Positions 54,398 to 63,366 of a DNA stretch of 64,000 nucleotides are shown piece by piece. The translations under genes and the position numbers were made by a program. Under the pieces are notes generated by a model that saw nothing but the letters and a program-made list of their open reading frames with translations, was not told where the DNA came from and did not search any database. Location of the stretch: positions 62,001 through 126,000 of the forward strand of contig NZ_AUIX01000017.1 of NCBI RefSeq assembly GCF_000423925.1. The letters are read 5' to 3'. The stretch's first letter is position 1, and each line of letters starts with the position of its first letter. This DNA comes from Butyrivibrio sp. VCD2006. Lineage in GTDB: Bacteria; Bacillota; Clostridia; Lachnospirales; Lachnospiraceae.

Positions 54398-56566
54398 ATG
54401 AACAGAGAAGAGGCAAGAAAGAGAGCGAAAGAGCTCGTTAGCAAGATGACTGTGGAGGAAAAGGCCTCCCAGCTTAAATTTGATGCACCCGCTATAGACA
54501 GACTCGGAATACCTGCATATAACTGGTGGAATGAGGCGCTTCACGGCGTAGCCCGTGCAGGCACCGCAACAATGTTCCCTCAGGCTATCGGCCTTGCAGC
54601 AGCTTTTGATGAAGAGCTTATGAGCTGCATCGGTGAGATCATTGCGATCGAAGGCCGTGCAAAGTACAACGAGCAGTCTAAGCGCGAAGACAGAGACATT
54701 TACAAGGGACTCACCTTCTGGGCTCCCAATGTAAACATATTCCGCGATCCCAGATGGGGCAGAGGACATGAGACCTATGGTGAGGATCCGTACCTTACAA
54801 GCAGACTGGCAGTGCCTTTTGTTAAGGGCATCCAGGGTGATGGTGAGTACATGAAGGCAGCTGCATGCGCTAAGCATTTTGCAGTTCATTCAGGACCTGA
54901 GGGCGAGCGTCACCACTTCAACGCCATCGCTTCCAAGAAGGACCTTGAGGAGACCTATCTCCCCGCATTTGAGGCCTGCGTCAAGGAAGCAAATGTAGAG
55001 TCAGTTATGGGCGCCTACAACAGAACAAATGATGAGCCCTGCTGTGCAAACGAGGAGCTTATGAACGGCTATCTCAGAAACAAATGGGGCTTTGAGGGCC
55101 ACTATGTATCTGACTGCTGGGCTGTAAGAGATTTCCATGAAAATCACCACGTAACAGGCGCTCCCGAGGAGTCAGTTAAGCTTGCTCTTGAGACAGGCTG
55201 CGATCTTAACTGTGGTTGTACATATCAGAAGGTTATGAACGCTTACCGCGCAGGTATGCTTGATGAGAGCGTTATCACAGCTTCCTGTGAGAGACTTTTC
55301 ACGTCAAGATTCCTTCTCGGAATGTTTGATAAGACAGAGTATGACGAGATCCCTTACACAGTTGTTGAGTGCAAGGATCACCTCAAGGTTGCAAGCAGAG
55401 CAGCCGCTGAGAGCATGGTACTTCTTAAGAATGACGGCATTTTGCCTCTTAAGAAGGAGGGCATCGGCACAATCGGTGTTATCGGACCCAATGCTAATTC
55501 AAGATCTGCCCTTGTTGGTAATTACCATGGCACATCTTCAAGATACATCACTGTTCTTGAGGGTATTCAGGATCTTGTGGGTGAAAATACACGTGTTATG
55601 TATTCAGAGGGCTGCGACCTCTGGAAGGAGAATGTAAGCGGACTTGCAGATCCCAACAAGCCTGACAGAATGTCAGAGGCGCTCACTGTAGCTGATTACT
55701 CCGATGTCGTAGTAGTTGTTGTAGGCCTTGATGAGACTCTTGAGGGAGAAGAGGGAGATACAGGTAACCAGTTTGCTTCAGGCGATAAGATTGATCTTAA
55801 CCTTCCTCTTTGCCAGAGACAGATGCTTAAGAACGTTCTCGACTGTGGCAAGCCTACAATCGTAGTAAATATGTCAGGTAGTGCCATCGACCTTTCCGAT
55901 GCCGAGAACAGAGCAGGTGCCGTTCTTCAGACCTGGTATCCCGGAGCAAGAGGCGGCGCAGAGGTTGCCAAGGCACTGTTTGGTGAGATTTCACCTTCAG
56001 GAAAACTGCCCGTAACCTTCTACAATTCATCAAAGGATCTTCCGGCTTTCACAGATTATTCTATGAAAAACCGCACCTACAGATACTTTGAGGGCGAGGT
56101 GCTCTATCCCTTCGGATATGGTCTTACCTACGGCGATTGCAGCGTTAAGGCCCTTGACGTAAAGGTTAGCGAGAGCGCTAACGAAGCAAGCACAGAGGAT
56201 ACAAAATATACATTTGCGAAGGCTGACGGCTCAGAGTTTTATGGCGCTGACCTTAAGATAACAGTTGTTAACGATGGAAAAGTGGCAACAGATGATGTTG
56301 TTCAGGTTTATGTAAAGGATACCGGTTTTGACAAGGCTATCCCGAATCCCTGCCTCAGCGGCTTTAAGAGAGTACATCTCGAAGCAGGCGAGGAGAAGGA
56401 AGTAAGCCTCCACTTAAGCGCAAGAGCATTCACTTCAGTAGATGAAGACGGCAACAGAAAGATATTCTCGGATACATTTAAGGTATTCGCAGGCGTTTCA
56501 CAGCCCGATGCCCGTTCTGAGAAGCTTACAGGCCACAAGTGCGTAGCTGCAGATTTGAAGCTTTAA
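54398..56566 (+). CDS. GH3 beta-xylosidase/beta-glucosidase
   Basis: A cytoplasmic enzyme of 722 residues with the GH3 layout: barrel domain (GIPAYNWWNEALHGVARAG, PRWGRGHETYGEDPYL, CAKHFAVHSGPEGERHHFNA), nucleophile aspartate near 239 in YVSDCWAV, sandwich domain from about 350 (MVLLKNDGILPLKK) and a C-terminal fibronectin III-like domain (VVNDGKVATDDVVQVYVKD). The YNWWNEALHGVA form is common in beta-xylosidases. It would release xylose from the non-reducing end of imported oligomers. It closes the long xylan operon at the terminator at 56584. Confidence 0.93.
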   Translation: MNREEARKRAKELVSKMTVEEKASQLKFDAPAIDRLGIPAYNWWNEALHGVARAGTATMFPQAIGLAAAFDEELMSCIGEIIAIEGRAKYNEQSKREDRDIYKGLTFWAPNVNIFRDPRWGRGHETYGEDPYLTSRLAVPFVKGIQGDGEYMKAAACAKHFAVHSGPEGERHHFNAIASKKDLEETYLPAFEACVKEANVESVMGAYNRTNDEPCCANEELMNGYLRNKWGFEGHYVSDCWAVRDFHENHHVTGAPEESVKLALETGCDLNCGCTYQKVMNAYRAGMLDESVITASCERLFTSRFLLGMFDKTEYDEIPYTVVECKDHLKVASRAAAESMVLLKNDGILPLKKEGIGTIGVIGPNANSRSALVGNYHGTSSRYITVLEGIQDLVGENTRVMYSEGCDLWKENVSGLADPNKPDRMSEALTVADYSDVVVVVVGLDETLEGEEGDTGNQFASGDKIDLNLPLCQRQMLKNVLDCGKPTIVVNMSGSAIDLSDAENRAGAVLQTWYPGARGGAEVAKALFGEISPSGKLPVTFYNSSKDLPAFTDYSMKNRTYRYFEGEVLYPFGYGLTYGDCSVKALDVKVSESANEASTEDTKYTFAKADGSEFYGADLKITVVNDGKVATDDVVQVYVKDTGFDKAIPNPCLSGFKRVHLEAGEEKEVSLHLSARAFTSVDEDGNRKIFSDTFKVFAGVSQPDARSEKLTGHKCVAADLKL

Positions 56567-56583
56567 TAAAAAAAGATCATGAG

Positions 56584-56618
56584 GGTGCCATTTTTAGCAT
56601 GAAAATGGTACCTTTTTT
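56584..56618 (+). terminator. Terminator of the xylan operon
   Basis: GGTGCCATTTT/AAAATGGTACC with one G-T pair, followed by six T residues. Confidence 0.88.
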
Positions 56619-56739
56619 ATTTTTATTGTCGTATATTGTAATGATGACGGGTCTAAGTCCAAAAGGTATCGATGTATATATTTCTATCATTTGGGCTGCC
56701 TGAGTTTTAAATTCAAGCAACAAATCAGAGGAGAATATT

Positions 56740-58113
56740 ATGAAACGAAAAGTAATGGCACTGCTACTGGCATTTACCATGGCTGCAACTGCAGGCTGTG
56801 GCGGCGCCGGAGCAAATACCGCACAGACAGCGGAGAGCGCAGAAGATATAGTAAAGGGCGCGGAAGAGACCACTGAGGAGACTGCAGAAGAAGCAGAAAC
56901 CGAAGCTGAAAACACCGAAGAGGCTGCAGAGGACACAGCTGAAGCAGCATCAGAAGAGAATACCGAGGAATCAGAGGAAGAGGCTGAAACTGCAAAAGAT
57001 TCAGAAGAGTCTGACGCTGCAGAAGATACCAAGGATTCCGATACCGCAGAGGATTCCGCAGAAAACACAGAAGAAAGCGAGGATGGAGACGTGGCTACAA
57101 CACCTGCCTGGGAAATCGTAAATGATATGACCATCGGTTGGAATCTCGGAAATACTCTTGATGCGCATGACGTAAATATCAAGATGTCAGATCCGCCGTC
57201 AAAGCAGGAGACCTGCTGGGGCAACCCCGAGACAACCCAGGAGATGATCGATGCAGTTCTTGACCTCGGTTTTAACACCATCAGAGTTCCGATCACATGG
57301 AAGGCTCACATTGACGAGGAAGGTAACATTGATCCCGCATGGATGGACAGAGTTCAGGAGGTTGTTGATTACGTTTACGGCAGAGGTGCTTACTGCATCA
57401 TAAACGTTCACCACGAGGATTGGAACTATCCTTACTATGACAACCAGGAAAAGGCGTCACAGCTTCTTTCAGCCATCTGGACACAGGTTTCAGAGAGATT
57501 TAAGGACTATGACTCACACCTTATCTTTGAGCTCCAAAATGAGCCCAGAAAGGTCGGTACAGACGTAGAATGGAACGGCGGCGATAAAGAGGGCAAGGAA
57601 GTAGTTAACGCGGTTAATATGGCCGGATATGAAGCTATAAGGGCTGCCGGTGGAAACAACGAAAAGCGCCTTATCATGTTCCCTGGTTATGCAGCAAGCT
57701 CACAGACAAATTGTATCAGAGCAATTGAGCTTCCCGAGAACGACGACTGCGTAGCAGTTTCAGTACATGCGTACACACCTTATGAATTTGCTCTTGAAAG
57801 TCCCGGAAGATCCACATATGACAACGATCACGGCGACCTCGACAGACTTTTACAGGATATTGAGAGAATCGTATTCTTCAAGAACGTACCGGTTATCATC
57901 GGTGAATTCGGTGCTGTAAACAAGGACAACGAGGCCGAGAGAGTGGCATGGGTTACCGATTACTTAAGAAAAGCAAGAGCCAAGAATATTCCCTGCGTAT
58001 GGTGGGATAATGGCCAGTTTGACGGAAACGGTGAAAACTTCGGAATTATCGACAGAAGAACCCTCGAAATTCCTTATCCCGATCTCGTTAAGGCCATTCA
58101 GGAATTCAAGTAA
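56740..58113 (+). CDS. GH5 endoglucanase lipoprotein
   Basis: A protein of 457 residues. The signal peptide ends in the lipobox TAGC (cysteine near 20). Residues about 25-110 are an acidic linker of E, A, T, D and S. The GH5 barrel follows: MTIGWNLGNTLDAH, IRVPITWKAHID, INVHHEDWNYP, acid/base glutamate near 268 in FELQNEPRK and nucleophile near 390 in VIIGEFGAVN. It likely cuts beta-1,4-glucans such as cellulose, mixed-linkage glucan or xyloglucan outside the cell and would feed the cellobiose phosphorylase route. GAGGAG precedes the ATG; it stands alone between two terminators. Confidence 0.94.
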   Translation: MKRKVMALLLAFTMAATAGCGGAGANTAQTAESAEDIVKGAEETTEETAEEAETEAENTEEAAEDTAEAASEENTEESEEEAETAKDSEESDAAEDTKDSDTAEDSAENTEESEDGDVATTPAWEIVNDMTIGWNLGNTLDAHDVNIKMSDPPSKQETCWGNPETTQEMIDAVLDLGFNTIRVPITWKAHIDEEGNIDPAWMDRVQEVVDYVYGRGAYCIINVHHEDWNYPYYDNQEKASQLLSAIWTQVSERFKDYDSHLIFELQNEPRKVGTDVEWNGGDKEGKEVVNAVNMAGYEAIRAAGGNNEKRLIMFPGYAASSQTNCIRAIELPENDDCVAVSVHAYTPYEFALESPGRSTYDNDHGDLDRLLQDIERIVFFKNVPVIIGEFGAVNKDNEAERVAWVTDYLRKARAKNIPCVWWDNGQFDGNGENFGIIDRRTLEIPYPDLVKAIQEFK

Positions 58114-58140
58114 TCTTTTTCATCAATATATTTTCTTTAA

Positions 58141-58178
58141 ACTTCTCACATTCCAACAGGATGTGGGAAGTTTTGCTT
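58141..58178 (+). terminator. Terminator of the endoglucanase gene
   Basis: ACTTCTCACAT/ATGTGGGAAGT with one mismatched pair, followed by TTTTGCTTT. Confidence 0.85.
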
Positions 58179-58312
58179 TACAGCAAAAGAAACTCTTTTT
58201 ATAAACCAAATATCAGCTATATATTAAAAAAACATAAAGACGGTTCACGGCTCCCCGTATATGATAGAATACATTTATTCACTTAATATCGTGTTTCTAT
58301 GAGGGGGAAGCA

Positions 58313-58978
58313 ATGATGCGTGGGAGAATAATCGGTTTATCATTAGCAGCATTAACAGTAATGGTTTTGGTTACATCTCATGTTAAGGCGGATGGATTTG
58401 ATGCGAATTTTTATGCACGGAAGTATCCGGATGTAGTAGCGGTTGTGGGAACAGATCCCGCCGCATTATATCAGCACTACGTTACCTTTGGATGTAACGA
58501 GGGAAGATCTCAAAACCAGCAGGAAGATTCAGCCAGATATCAGGCTGCACTCCAGGGGACAGCTCCGGAGCAGGCAAATACGCAGGTGGCGGGATTGCCG
58601 TACAGCACATATATTGATGTGGACATCGACAATCAGACCATGACCTATTATGAAAATGGACAGGTGGCACTGCAGTGTCCTGTGGTTACCGGAAATCCGA
58701 ATCGCGGAAACGGCACGCCCAGAGGAACCTATACCATTCAGTCCCACATACCCGGGAAAACGCTGGTAGGGCCTACCTGGAACGTGTGGGTTGACAGATG
58801 GATGCAGTTTACTCCGAATCCGTGCCATATCGGTCTCCATGATGCAACCTGGAGAAGCTCATTTGGCGGTGAAATCTACAAATCAAACGGATCACACGGA
58901 TGTGTGAACCTGCCACATGATACAGCGGTTGCGCTTTTTGACAGAGTAAATGTCGGAACGACAGTAGTAGTGCGCTGA
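58313..58978 (+). CDS. Exported L,D-transpeptidase (YkuD domain)
   Basis: A protein of 221 residues. A signal peptide (to about residue 24) is followed by a short module FDANFYARKYPDVVAVVG with YQHYVTFGCNEGR, a repeat often seen in Lachnospiraceae wall proteins. The YkuD catalytic domain spans about 100-221: IDVDIDNQTMTYYENGQ, the HIGLHD segment and the active-site SNGSHGCVNLP with cysteine near 198. It should make 3-3 cross-links or attach proteins in the cell wall. ATG 58313 and 58316 are both possible after GAGGGGGAAG. A terminator follows. Confidence 0.92.
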   Translation: MMRGRIIGLSLAALTVMVLVTSHVKADGFDANFYARKYPDVVAVVGTDPAALYQHYVTFGCNEGRSQNQQEDSARYQAALQGTAPEQANTQVAGLPYSTYIDVDIDNQTMTYYENGQVALQCPVVTGNPNRGNGTPRGTYTIQSHIPGKTLVGPTWNVWVDRWMQFTPNPCHIGLHDATWRSSFGGEIYKSNGSHGCVNLPHDTAVALFDRVNVGTTVVVR

Positions 58979-59007
58979 TAATGCGTGACACATAATAAAA
59001 AGCGTTA

Positions 59008-59048
59008 GCGGGCAAAGTGTAGCTTTACATTTTGCTCGTTTCTTTTTT
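59008..59048 (+). terminator. Terminator of the L,D-transpeptidase gene
   Basis: GGCAAAGTGTA pairs with TACATTTTGCT with mismatches, followed by a T run. Confidence 0.75.
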
Positions 59049-59124
59049 ACAATAGGTATTGACTTACTATGTAAATGGAGTAATATATTTTGAATAAAAG
59101 AATTGCGTAAAATATATTTATGCA

Positions 59125-59817
59125 ATGGAAATTGGAATAGAAATGTTTAATGAAGCTACGTTAGAGCTGCTTATAAGCTCTTTTCCCAAAATATTAGAAT
59201 ACGGACTGAAGGTCACGATACCGCTTGCGGCGCTGGCTTTTGTCCTGTCAACGGTGCTTTCCGTATTCGTCGCAATGATTCAATACGCACAGGTGCCGGT
59301 TGCAAGGCAGATATGCAGATTTTACATATGGATAATAAGAGGTACGCCGCTGCTGGTTCAGCTTATGGTGGCGTTTTACGGACTTCCGCTACTGGGAATA
59401 CATTCAAATCCCTTCGTTATGGCAGTTATAGTATTCACCATCAATGAAGGAGCCTACAGCGCAGAGACCGTCAGAGCCGCCATGGAAGCGGTTCCTGCAG
59501 GACAGCTTGAGGCGGGGTACTGCGTTGGTATGAACTACATGCAGATCATGTGGCACATCATTCTTCCACAGGCCTTCAGAACGGCATTCCCGTCTCTGTT
59601 TAATGCTCTTATCAGCATGGTTAAGGACACCTCTCTCGCATCGAGCATAACTGTTGTGGAGATGTTCACAAGGACCAAGCAGATTGCAGGTCAGTCCTAC
59701 AATTACCTTCCACTGTATATTGAGGTTGCGATTGTTTACCTGCTGTTTTGCACAGTACTTACATATGTGCAGAAGAGAGGCGAGCTTTCACTTGCAAGCT
59801 ACGGTGTGAGGAAGTAA
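59125..59817 (+). CDS. Polar amino-acid ABC transporter permease
   Basis: A membrane protein of 230 residues of the HisM/GlnP type with about five helices. Seen: the family segment IIRGTPLLVQLMVAFYGLP and the EAA motif EAGYCVGMNYMQIMWHIILPQAFR. It makes a homodimeric or heterodimeric channel; only one permease gene is here. The start is uncertain: ATG 59125 lacks a clear ribosome site and ATG 59143 is possible. The ATPase gene follows 12 bases after the stop. Confidence 0.92.
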   Translation: MEIGIEMFNEATLELLISSFPKILEYGLKVTIPLAALAFVLSTVLSVFVAMIQYAQVPVARQICRFYIWIIRGTPLLVQLMVAFYGLPLLGIHSNPFVMAVIVFTINEGAYSAETVRAAMEAVPAGQLEAGYCVGMNYMQIMWHIILPQAFRTAFPSLFNALISMVKDTSLASSITVVEMFTRTKQIAGQSYNYLPLYIEVAIVYLLFCTVLTYVQKRGELSLASYGVRK

Positions 59818-59829
59818 CAGGGGTGCGAA

Positions 59830-60567
59830 ATGGCGTTATTAGAGGTTAAGAACATACATAAATCCTTTGGTGCGGGTGAAGTACTAAAGGGCATAGATCT
59901 GACGGTTGAAAAGGGCGATGTGGTGTCTATCCTCGGTGCATCGGGATCAGGCAAGACCACACTCCTTAGATGTATCAATTTTCTGGAAAAAGCGGATGAA
60001 GGACAGCTGTTATTTAATGGCAAGGATTACCACCTTTTAGGCATAAGCAAGGCCGATATTTCCGCTATTCGAAGGAACACAGGCTTTGTTTTTCAGAACT
60101 ACTGCCTGTTTGCAAATAAGACGGTTTTGCAGAATGTAACCTTAGGGCTTACATCCGCAAGACATGTGCCTGCCGCCGAAGCCAGGGAAAAGGCTATGGA
60201 CGTCCTTACTAAGGTCGGAATGCAGGACCATGTGGACAAATATCCTTCGCAGCTCTCAGGCGGACAGCAGCAGAGAGTAGCAATTGCAAGGGCTCTTGCC
60301 ACGGATCCCAGTATCATATATTTTGATGAGCCCACATCGGCGCTGGATCCGCAGCTTACAGCAGAGGTCCTTGAGGTCATGAGGAAGCTTGCAGATGAAG
60401 GTATGACGATGATCGTAGTAACTCACGAGATTGGCTTTGCAAGGGAAGTTTCGTCCAAGGTTGTTTTCATGGCGGACGGTGTCATTGTTGAAGAGGGAAA
60501 ACCCGAGGAGTTCTTCGTAAATCCCAAGGAGGAAAAAACCAGAGAATTCCTGAGGTTAACTGAATAA
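59830..60567 (+). CDS. Polar amino-acid ABC transporter ATP-binding protein
   Basis: A protein of 245 residues of the GlnQ/HisP type. Seen: Walker [10 protein letters not shown] near residues 37-45, the Q-loop in [20 protein letters not shown], the signature LSGGQQQR near 143-150, Walker [13 protein letters not shown] near 161-172 and the switch histidine in VVTHE. It hydrolyses ATP to drive uptake by the preceding permease. The binding-protein gene follows 59 bases later. Confidence 0.96.
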   Translation: MALLEVKNIHKSFGAGEVLKGIDLTVEKGDVVSILGASGSGKTTLLRCINFLEKADEGQLLFNGKDYHLLGISKADISAIRRNTGFVFQNYCLFANKTVLQNVTLGLTSARHVPAAEAREKAMDVLTKVGMQDHVDKYPSQLSGGQQQRVAIARALATDPSIIYFDEPTSALDPQLTAEVLEVMRKLADEGMTMIVVTHEIGFAREVSSKVVFMADGVIVEEGKPEEFFVNPKEEKTREFLRLTE

Positions 60568-60626
60568 AAGGATAACTACACACAATTTGTTTTTATAAAG
60601 CACCTTAAGAAATGGAGGAAAATATA

Positions 60627-61436
60627 ATGAAAAAGAATCTGTCACTAGTGCTTGTTACCGCGATGTTTGCGACAGTCCTGGCCGGATGCGGAAGCAGCGG
60701 ATCAGGAGTAAGCACAGCGAACGATCACCTGGCAAGAATCCAGACAGCAGGTAAGATCACGATTGCAACAGAGGGCTGCTGGGCACCCTTTACCTACCAC
60801 GATGAGACCACGGATGAGCTTGTGGGCTTTGACGTTGAAATAGCAGCTGCTATTGCTAAAAAGCTCGGTGTTGAAGCGGATTTCCAGGAGGTTGCATTTG
60901 ACGGCGGACTCACAGGAGTTACAACCGGTGCCTTCGATATGATGGCAAACGGCGTAGATGTAACCGATGAGCGCTCAAATACTTACGATTTTACCGAGCC
61001 CTACGCTTATGATCACGCAGTAGTCGTAACTCTTGCAACAAACGAGGATATCAAGTCATTTGATGACTTAAACGGACGTACAACAGCCAATTCAGCAGGC
61101 TCCACCTACGAGGCTATGGGAAAAGAGCATGGTGCAACGGTATCCAACGTAGATACGCTTGGTGAGACCATGACACTTGTTCAGAACGGCACAGTTGAGG
61201 CTACTATCAATGCCAACACTTCTGCGCAGGATTACTTCAATACCACAGGTACAACCGACCTTAAGGTTGCTGCAGTTGATCCCGAGGTTACAAAGTACGC
61301 TATTCCTCTTGCAAAGGGTGCTGACAACGATACACTTCGCAAGGCGATCAACGAGGCAATTGAAGAACTTAGAAAAGAAGGCAAGCTTGCTGAAATCTCA
61401 CAGAAATACTTTGGCGCAGACATTACAGCAGAATAA
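60627..61436 (+). CDS. Polar amino-acid-binding lipoprotein
   Basis: A lipoprotein of 269 residues. The signal peptide ends in the lipobox LAGC (cysteine near 21). The SBP_bac_3 domain follows: ITIATEGCWAPFTYHD, LVGFDVEIAAAIAKKLG, FDMMANGVDVTDERSNTYDF and INEAIEELRKEGKLAEISQKYFG. The TEG-WAPFTYHD form is close to cystine/polar amino-acid binders (TcyA/FliY-like), so cystine is a possible substrate. I chose ATG 60627, eight bases after GGAGG; ATG 60612 lies in front of that site. Confidence 0.93.
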   Translation: MKKNLSLVLVTAMFATVLAGCGSSGSGVSTANDHLARIQTAGKITIATEGCWAPFTYHDETTDELVGFDVEIAAAIAKKLGVEADFQEVAFDGGLTGVTTGAFDMMANGVDVTDERSNTYDFTEPYAYDHAVVVTLATNEDIKSFDDLNGRTTANSAGSTYEAMGKEHGATVSNVDTLGETMTLVQNGTVEATINANTSAQDYFNTTGTTDLKVAAVDPEVTKYAIPLAKGADNDTLRKAINEAIEELRKEGKLAEISQKYFGADITAE

Positions 61437-61914
61437 TAGGAATTTAGAGGCGTTGCGGCTTCCATGAAGAATTATTTCACAATACTTAGACTAAAAACGA
61501 AAGAAAGTTGCCGCAAACAGCATATTTTTTATAAAAGGGGTTAATACACCGGGTTATCATCCGAAATATATACCAGAAAGACAAGCATACAGGGGACGCG
61601 ACTAGACTCCGGTTCCTGTGTGGGCGCCTCCCGAGGAAGTCCGAACTTCCAGAGGATGTAACCTGAAGAGAACGAAATGATAGCAGAGAATAATCTCCCT
61701 TTTTTATTAACTCCTCCTATAATGAAAAGAAAGTAAGGAATAGCTTGAGTTGCCATACAAGCTATTCCTTCTTTTTCTCCTAAAATAAATCCTCTGAAAT
61801 TCCCTAAAATAAAAACGAGCCGAAGCTTGAATCTTTAACTCAAAAAGGTATACTTAGAAACTAGCATGCTCCTGCCTGCGCGGGGGTACTTAAATGAATA
61901 AGGAGATATAAATA
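61437..61914. other. Gene-free stretch with possible structured RNA
   Basis: No convincing open frame. Positions about 61570-61710 hold GC-rich, self-complementary sequence (GGAAGTCCGAACTTCC, GGGCGCCTCCC, GGTTCC with GGATGTAACC) ending before TTTTTTATT at 61700. A perfect 13-base hairpin AAGGAATAGCTTG/CAAGCTATTCCTT lies at 61735-61770. The region differs in base composition from both sides. Confidence 0.45.
61735..61776 (+). terminator. Terminator in the 61.4-61.9 kb region
   Basis: Perfect 13-base stem followed by CTTTTTCTCC. It may end the amino-acid transporter transcript or a small RNA. Confidence 0.75.
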
Positions 61915-62160
61915 ATGGTTTACAAGACAAAAGGAACTTGCTCAACTCAGATTGATATTGATGTTGAGAACGGAATAATAAAGCACGTTGAGTTTACAAA
62001 TGGCTGCAACGGCAATCTTCAGGGCGTTTCAAGGCTTGTTGAAGGTATGAAGGGAGAGGATGCTATCGCAAAGCTTCGCGGAATCAAGTGCGGCTTCAAG
62101 AGCACATCCTGCCCCGATCAGCTTTCATACGCAATTGAGCAGGCAATGCAGGAAGGCTGA
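61915..62160 (+). CDS. TSCPD domain protein (TIGR03905 type)
   Basis: A protein of 81 residues containing the TSCPD motif itself, STSCPDQLSYAIEQA at residues about 63-77, plus three more cysteines (GTCSTQ, NGCNGN, IKCGFK). Small proteins of this family are common in Clostridia; the domain also ends some B12-dependent ribonucleotide reductases, but the function of the stand-alone form is unknown. AAGGAG precedes the ATG. The next gene starts one base after its stop. Confidence 0.88.
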   Translation: MVYKTKGTCSTQIDIDVENGIIKHVEFTNGCNGNLQGVSRLVEGMKGEDAIAKLRGIKCGFKSTSCPDQLSYAIEQAMQEG

Positions 62161-62161
62161 G

Positions 62162-63361
62162 ATGAGAGCAGGTAGCGTATTAAAAAATGGCAGACGATAT
62201 CTGTGTGCGGTTCTGTGTATAAGCCTGTTTTCAGGAGCTTTAGCGCTTGCGCCCTTAACCACACGTGCAGAGGAGACCACCTCTGAAATGACATCAGAAG
62301 CAGAAAATGCCGAGGCTGTAAGCGATGGCGACGCCGCAATTACAGAGACTGCAAGCGAAGAAGCTCCTATCGACGATTCCGGAATTCACGGCATCTATGT
62401 GAGTGCCTTCGTAGCGGGAACCCAGAGCATGATGGACGACATAATTACCAACATAGACGAAACGTCCATAAATGCCGTTGTAATCGATGTTAAAAACGAC
62501 GATGGCAATATTGTCTTCGATATGAATTCAGAGCTCATAAACTGGCTGGGAACCACCAATATTTTGGTAAAGGACATGCCGGGTCTCCTAAATACTTTGC
62601 ACGAGCATGGAATATATGCAATTGCAAGATGCGTGACCTTCAGAGATCCCTTAATTGATGAGATCAAGCCCGAATGGGTTTTAAAAACCGCATCAGGTGG
62701 GCTTTACGAGGATAGCAAGGGCTTTTCATGGATGGACCCCTCAAACGAGGAAGTCAAGGATTACCTGATAGAGGTTGCCCTTGGCTGTAAAAATGCCGGT
62801 TTTGACGAGGTTCAGTTCGATTATGTGAGATTTCCTACAGGGATTAAAGAGGAAGACCTTGGAATGAACGGCTACGGCAGACGCCGCGCGGTTTATGAAT
62901 TTGTCCGCGATGCTCATCTTGCTTTGAAAAAAGAGAACATACCGCTGTCCCTTGATGTTTTCGGAACAGCTATGGGCTCTAAGGTCGACAGAAACATAGT
63001 GGGACAGGAGTACTCCTGGCTCTCAATGTCCTGTGAATACTTATCGCCCATGATCTACCCTTCGCATTACTATGAGGGCTCCATGGGGCTTGATTATCCT
63101 GACCTTTACCCCTATGAAACGGTTTTCAAGGCGATGGACTATTCAGATGCTGAGCTGAAGGTGGTAAATCCTTTGGGAAAAAGACCTCAGGCCCAGGTTC
63201 GTCCGTGGCTTCAGGGCTTTACAGCCACATATCTTAAAAAACACAAAGAATATAACGCACAGGAGCTTCGGGACCAGATAAGAGCGGTAAACGAGCATGG
63301 AGTCGACTCCTGGATCATCTGGAATCCCCAGTGCAAATATAAATGGGATGCATTCAAATAA
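62162..63361 (+). CDS. Exported glycosidase-like protein (DUF4015)
   Basis: A protein of 399 residues. A signal peptide runs to about residue 36 (APLTTRAE), followed by an acidic linker to about 75. The rest is the barrel of the DUF4015/putative glycosyl hydrolase family: GIHGIYVSAFVAGTQSM, INAVVIDVKNDDGNIVFD, GFDEVQFDYVRFPTGIKEED with the likely catalytic aspartates, MSCEYLSPMIYPSHYYEG and VDSWIIWNPQCKY. The substrate is not known; wall or surface glycans are possible. ATG 62162 follows GGAAGG at the end of the TSCPD gene. An earlier in-frame ATG lies inside that gene and is unlikely. Confidence 0.85.
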   Translation: MRAGSVLKNGRRYLCAVLCISLFSGALALAPLTTRAEETTSEMTSEAENAEAVSDGDAAITETASEEAPIDDSGIHGIYVSAFVAGTQSMMDDIITNIDETSINAVVIDVKNDDGNIVFDMNSELINWLGTTNILVKDMPGLLNTLHEHGIYAIARCVTFRDPLIDEIKPEWVLKTASGGLYEDSKGFSWMDPSNEEVKDYLIEVALGCKNAGFDEVQFDYVRFPTGIKEEDLGMNGYGRRRAVYEFVRDAHLALKKENIPLSLDVFGTAMGSKVDRNIVGQEYSWLSMSCEYLSPMIYPSHYYEGSMGLDYPDLYPYETVFKAMDYSDAELKVVNPLGKRPQAQVRPWLQGFTATYLKKHKEYNAQELRDQIRAVNEHGVDSWIIWNPQCKYKWDAFK

Positions 63362-63366
63362 GCCTG

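Noticed and set aside
61600..61680. RNase P RNA-like string GAGGAAGTCCG
   Set aside because: Only this short piece fits; the downstream conserved RNase P regions and the expected length are missing.
62060..62161. N-terminal extension of the DUF4015 protein from ATG 62060
   Set aside because: It overlaps the TSCPD gene by 100 bases and would bury the clear signal peptide that begins at 62162.
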